39,231 nt of DNA from a virus: the IMG/VR virus record IMGVR_UViG_3300006802_000032, positions 1 through 39,231 of that record, one strand, 5' to 3'. A model generated the notes under the pieces. That model was not told the DNA's origin, made no database searches, and saw only the letters and a list, made by a program, of their open reading frames with translations. A program made the translations under genes and the position numbers. Positions 36,387 to 39,231 of the stretch are shown here, in pieces (positions within the stretch are counted from its first letter, which is position 1; every line of letters starts with the position of its first letter).

Positions 36387-36661
36387 GATCGACCGAAGAA
36401 TGGGCTGAGCGCATCGCTGATTTTGTAAACAAATTACCCACTAGGCCACGCGCTTTAGTGGTGCCGCCTGCTGATTTTGAAGCGTTCAAAGTAACGGTGC
36501 CCTTAATGTGGCGATACTACCTTACCGCAGACCCTCGGGAGAACCTGCTACTCACCATTCTTGGTCCGCGAATGATCATTGTGAAGGGGCCGCCAGATCA
36601 AACAGAATGGGTAGCAGAGACAGAATCGGCGGCCGAACCGCATGGCAACCGTTCAAGTTGA
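36383..36661 (+). CDS. Small hypothetical protein between the terminase subunits
   Basis: A 92-residue protein that overlaps the small-subunit stop (ATGA) and the large-subunit start by 20 bases. Its base composition is more AT-rich than that of its neighbours (for example TTTTGTAAACAAATTACCCA in the first third), suggesting later arrival. It has segments RALVVPPADFEAFKVTVPLM and NLLLTILGPRMIIVKGPP. The function is unknown; its place suggests a link to packaging. Confidence 0.6.
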   Translation: MRSTEEWAERIADFVNKLPTRPRALVVPPADFEAFKVTVPLMWRYYLTADPRENLLLTILGPRMIIVKGPPDQTEWVAETESAAEPHGNRSS

Positions 36662-38003
36662 GCTGCCGCCGAAGCTCGTTCCCATCTTCTCAGGTCAAGC
36701 GGACGTTAGGGGTGCGTGGGGCGGACGCGGATCCGGCAAGACCAGATCATTTGCCAAGATGACCGCGATCCGCGCCATGATGTGGGACAGGGCCCACCGG
36801 GAAGGGATCATCCTTTGCGGCCGACAGTTCATGAACTCCCTCGACGATAGTTCGATGGAGGAGATCAAGGCGGCCATCAGGTCCGAGCCCTGGCTTCATG
36901 AGCACTTCGAGATCGGCGAGAAGTTCATACGCACAAAGTCGCGCCGCATCGCCTACAAGTTCGCCGGCCTCGACAGGTCGATGGACAGCATCAAGTCAAA
37001 GTCGCGCATTTTGCTCTGTTGGGTAGACGAGGCCGAGCCCGTTACCGAGGAGGCATGGATCAAACTGATCCCAACGTTACGCGAAGAGGACAGCGAGCTA
37101 TGGGTTACATGGAACCCGGAAAGCAAGCGGTCGCCAACGCATCGACGGTTCAGGGAAAGCAGGACCGACCCTCGTGTGAAAATCTGCGAGATCAACTGGC
37201 GCGACAATCCATGGTTCCCGTCCGTACTCGAGCGGACGCGGCAGCGCGATATGCGCGACAGGCCCGATCAATACGATCACATCTGGGAGGGCGCGTTCGC
37301 GACGGTCTTCGAAGGCGCTTACTACGTCAAGGAGTTGATCGCCGCCAGGGACCAGAACAGGATTAAGGCGGTTAGCGTAGACCCACTGTTGCCTGTGCAC
37401 ACGGCATGGGACCTTGGCATCGGTGACAGCACTGCGATTTGGTTCTTTCAGGTCGTAGGCAAGGAAATCCGCGTCGTCGACTTCTACGAGAACCATGGTC
37501 AAGGGCTTCCCCATTACGTCGCGATGCTCACGGTTAAGGGCTACCGCTATGACGACGATTGGGTTCCACATGACGCCAAGGTCAGGGAATTGGGCACCGG
37601 CCGAACGCGGATTGAGACGCTTGAAGGGCTGGGCCGCAAGCCGCGCCTGGTGCCCAATCATACATTGCAGGACGGTATCAACGCGGTGCGAGAGACGCTG
37701 CCGTTTTGTTGGTTCGACGCGCAACGTACCGACGTTGGTTTAGACGCGCTGCGCCAATATCGCAGCGAGTACAAAGAGGACACGGCTGTTTTCAACGACC
37801 GGCCCTTACACGACTGGACGAGCCACGCGGCCGACGCCTTCCGTTACCTCGCGATGGCCTGGCGCGAGATGCAGCCGGAAAAGCCGAAAGAGCCGCCGAA
37901 GGATCGCGTCGTGTTCGAGATCGTGGATGGCCAGCTGCGGAGCAACATGACGGTGCGAGAGATCATTGAGGCCAAGCGGCGAAAGAAGGCGATGAATGGC
38001 TGA
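36642..38003 (+). CDS. Terminase large subunit
   Basis: A 453-residue packaging motor. The ATPase domain has Walker A GGRGSGKT (27-34) and Walker B LLCWVDEAE (D130, E131). The nuclease domain has the RNase H-like acidic positions D258 and D263 in HTAWDLGIGDSTAIW, and a last conserved block DWTSHAADAFRYLA near 398-411. This is the phage terminase_3-type architecture. It cuts concatemers and pumps DNA through the portal. Its stop overlaps the portal start by eight bases. Confidence 0.9.
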   Translation: MATVQVELPPKLVPIFSGQADVRGAWGGRGSGKTRSFAKMTAIRAMMWDRAHREGIILCGRQFMNSLDDSSMEEIKAAIRSEPWLHEHFEIGEKFIRTKSRRIAYKFAGLDRSMDSIKSKSRILLCWVDEAEPVTEEAWIKLIPTLREEDSELWVTWNPESKRSPTHRRFRESRTDPRVKICEINWRDNPWFPSVLERTRQRDMRDRPDQYDHIWEGAFATVFEGAYYVKELIAARDQNRIKAVSVDPLLPVHTAWDLGIGDSTAIWFFQVVGKEIRVVDFYENHGQGLPHYVAMLTVKGYRYDDDWVPHDAKVRELGTGRTRIETLEGLGRKPRLVPNHTLQDGINAVRETLPFCWFDAQRTDVGLDALRQYRSEYKEDTAVFNDRPLHDWTSHAADAFRYLAMAWREMQPEKPKEPPKDRVVFEIVDGQLRSNMTVREIIEAKRRKKAMNG

Positions 38004-39231
38004 TTCTGAAACGGCTGGCGAAATGGATAGCGAAGAGGAAGCGCTACGTCGCGGCCTCCCGCTGCCGGCCGTCTTTCTCAAGCACATAGAGAGGCAGAAG
38101 AAAGACGAGGAGCCATGGCGCAAGGCGGCAAAGAACGCGATTGCCGTTTATGAAGCGGGCGAACCGGACAAAACGTCGGAAGCGCCGTCATTCAACATCC
38201 TCCATTCCAACATCGAGACGACCGTTCCCGCGCTCTACAACTCGACGCCGATCCCTGACATCCGCCGACGGTTCGGCGATGCCGATGGTGTGGCGAAAGT
38301 TGCCGTTGATGTGATCGAACGGGGGCTGTCCTACTCTGTCGACGAGTATGATTTTGACGGCACAATGCGCGAAGCAACGCGGGACGGGGAACTTGCCGGT
38401 CGCGGTACGGCGCGCGTGCGTTACGAGCCTCAAATGATGCAAGGGCCAGATGGTCCGGTCATCGGCAGCCAGACTGTCACTTGCGAGCATGTGATCTGGG
38501 ACAAGTGGGGCCACGGGCCGGCGCGGTCTTGGGAAGAGGTGCCGTGGGTCTACTTTGAGCACGACTACACGACAGACGACTTGCTCAAGATCGGCGTGTC
38601 TCAGGAGCGTATTGACCGGCTGTCGCTCAACGACCAGCATGAAGAGGACAAGTCTGACAGCGCGTCAGGTGTCGAGAACAAGGGCATCCTCAAAACCTGC
38701 CGGGTTTACGAGGTCTGGGACAAGCGCCGCCGCGCTGTGCTGTTTATCGCCGATCAGGACAAGAATGAGTTTCTGGCCGTCAAGCCGGACCCATTGAAGC
38801 TCAAGCAGTTCTTCCCGATGCCCGAAGCGTTGCAGCCGCTTCGCAAGCGGGCGGACATCACGCCAATATGCCCCTATGAGGTTTACAAGCCTCTGGTCGA
38901 GGAACTAGATCGCGTCACCAAGCGCATTCGGTCGCTGGTCAACCAACTTCGCGTGCGCGGCCTGTATGACAAGCGCTTGGCGGAGGACTTCGAGCGGTTG
39001 CGGTTCTGCGAGGATGGCCAGTATGAACCGGCCAACGACGCATCCGCGTTCGCGTCTGGCGGCGGCGGTCTAGAGAAGGCCATTGCACACTGGCCGATGC
39101 AAGAGACAATCGCCGCGTTGCAGCAGCTTTACCAGCAGCGCGAGCAGGTCAAGCAAACGATTTACGAGGTCACGGGTCTATCTGACGTGCTTCGTGGCGC
39201 GACAAACCCCAATGAAACGTTGGGTGCGCAG
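37996..39231 (+). CDS. Portal protein, N-terminal part (gene continues at base 1)
   Basis: The start ATG 37996 overlaps the terminase stop. The first 371 codons run to base 39108 and the frame continues at base 1 (to 933), giving 681 residues. The part here has an acidic start (MADSETAGEMDSEEEALRRG), SFNILHSNIETTVPALYNST near 66-85, and a clip/wing portion ending KRIRSLVNQLRVRGLYDKRL. These match podovirus portals. It has no stop codon inside the window because the contig is opened here. Confidence 0.88.
   Translation, partial: MADSETAGEMDSEEEALRRGLPLPAVFLKHIERQKKDEEPWRKAAKNAIAVYEAGEPDKTSEAPSFNILHSNIETTVPALYNSTPIPDIRRRFGDADGVAKVAVDVIERGLSYSVDEYDFDGTMREATRDGELAGRGTARVRYEPQMMQGPDGPVIGSQTVTCEHVIWDKWGHGPARSWEEVPWVYFEHDYTTDDLLKIGVSQERIDRLSLNDQHEEDKSDSASGVENKGILKTCRVYEVWDKRRRAVLFIADQDKNEFLAVKPDPLKLKQFFPMPEALQPLRKRADITPICPYEVYKPLVEELDRVTKRIRSLVNQLRVRGLYDKRLAEDFERLRFCEDGQYEPANDASAFASGGGGLEKAIAHWPMQETIAALQQLYQQREQVKQTIYEVTGLSDVLRGATNPNETLGAQ
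39109..39231. repeat. Terminal direct repeat, right copy
   Basis: Identical to bases 1-123. One of the two copies must be removed to represent the circular molecule. Confidence 0.95.

Noticed and set aside
1-39231. Lysogeny module or CRISPR array
   Set aside because: No tyrosine or large serine integrase, no CI/Cro pair and no regularly spaced repeats were seen. The resolvase-like protein at 19435 lacks a recognisable complete catalytic site.

Overview
The window is one complete genome of a small tailed phage, assembled as a circle. The last 123 bases (39109-39231) repeat the first 123, and the portal gene runs across that junction, so the unit is 39,108 bp. The gene set points to a short-tailed (podovirus-like) phage: portal, scaffold, capsid, adaptor, nozzle-like protein, internal ejection proteins and two fibres, with no tail tape measure or sheath. 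The likely host is an alphaproteobacterium, perhaps of the Rhizobiales. Supporting signs are GcrA-like proteins, an H-NS/HvrA-like protein, high GC and many small ORFs of a type common in rhizobial phages. These family calls come from recognising motifs, not from database searches. I see no integrase, CI-type repressor, DNA polymerase, RNA polymerase or tRNA.

Layout, reading around the circle. (1) Packaging and virion genes on the + strand run from 36069 through the junction to about 14859: terminase subunits, portal, scaffold, major capsid, decoration candidate, adaptor, nozzle, ejection proteins and fibres. (2) Lysis genes occupy about 14850-17706: an M15-type endolysin with a membrane tail, an inner-spanin candidate, lipoproteins and holin-like membrane proteins. 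A minus-strand HNH-AP2 endonuclease interrupts them. (3) A leftward set of small genes (19272 to 17719) carries two copies of a 94-bp structured element in inverted orientation. (4) A rightward set of small genes (19435-23518) includes a resolvase-like protein and a minimal nucleotidyltransferase fold. (5) A leftward translationally coupled operon (28550 to 23594) carries a RecT-type annealing protein, an H-NS-like protein, an HNH endonuclease and many small proteins. It starts from a strong promoter and a structured leader RNA. (6) A rightward regulation and replication set (28802-34052) holds a small regulator that is probably leaderless, a GcrA-like protein, a winged-helix protein, a DEAH helicase, a zinc-finger/TOPRIM primase and a second mini-GcrA. 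It ends at a clear intrinsic terminator at 34107-34150. (7) Membrane proteins and a sigma-region-4-like helix-turn-helix gene lie between that terminator and the terminase genes.

The genes fit a lytic-type programme. Divergent early promoters at 28.7 kb drive recombination genes leftward and regulation/replication genes rightward. The late block then packages DNA, builds the particle and lyses the host. Replication must rely on a host polymerase.

The most unusual points are these. A Tat-like leader is fused to a fragment homologous to the capsid N-terminus (35771-36031). A helix-turn-helix gene is bounded by perfect 39-bp direct repeats, so it looks like an excisable cassette. The 94-bp elements form an inverted pair with conserved outer stems and different apical hairpins. 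The RNA leader at 28575-28680 begins at the predicted transcription start. A cysteine-rich secreted peptide sits on the minus strand inside the late operon.
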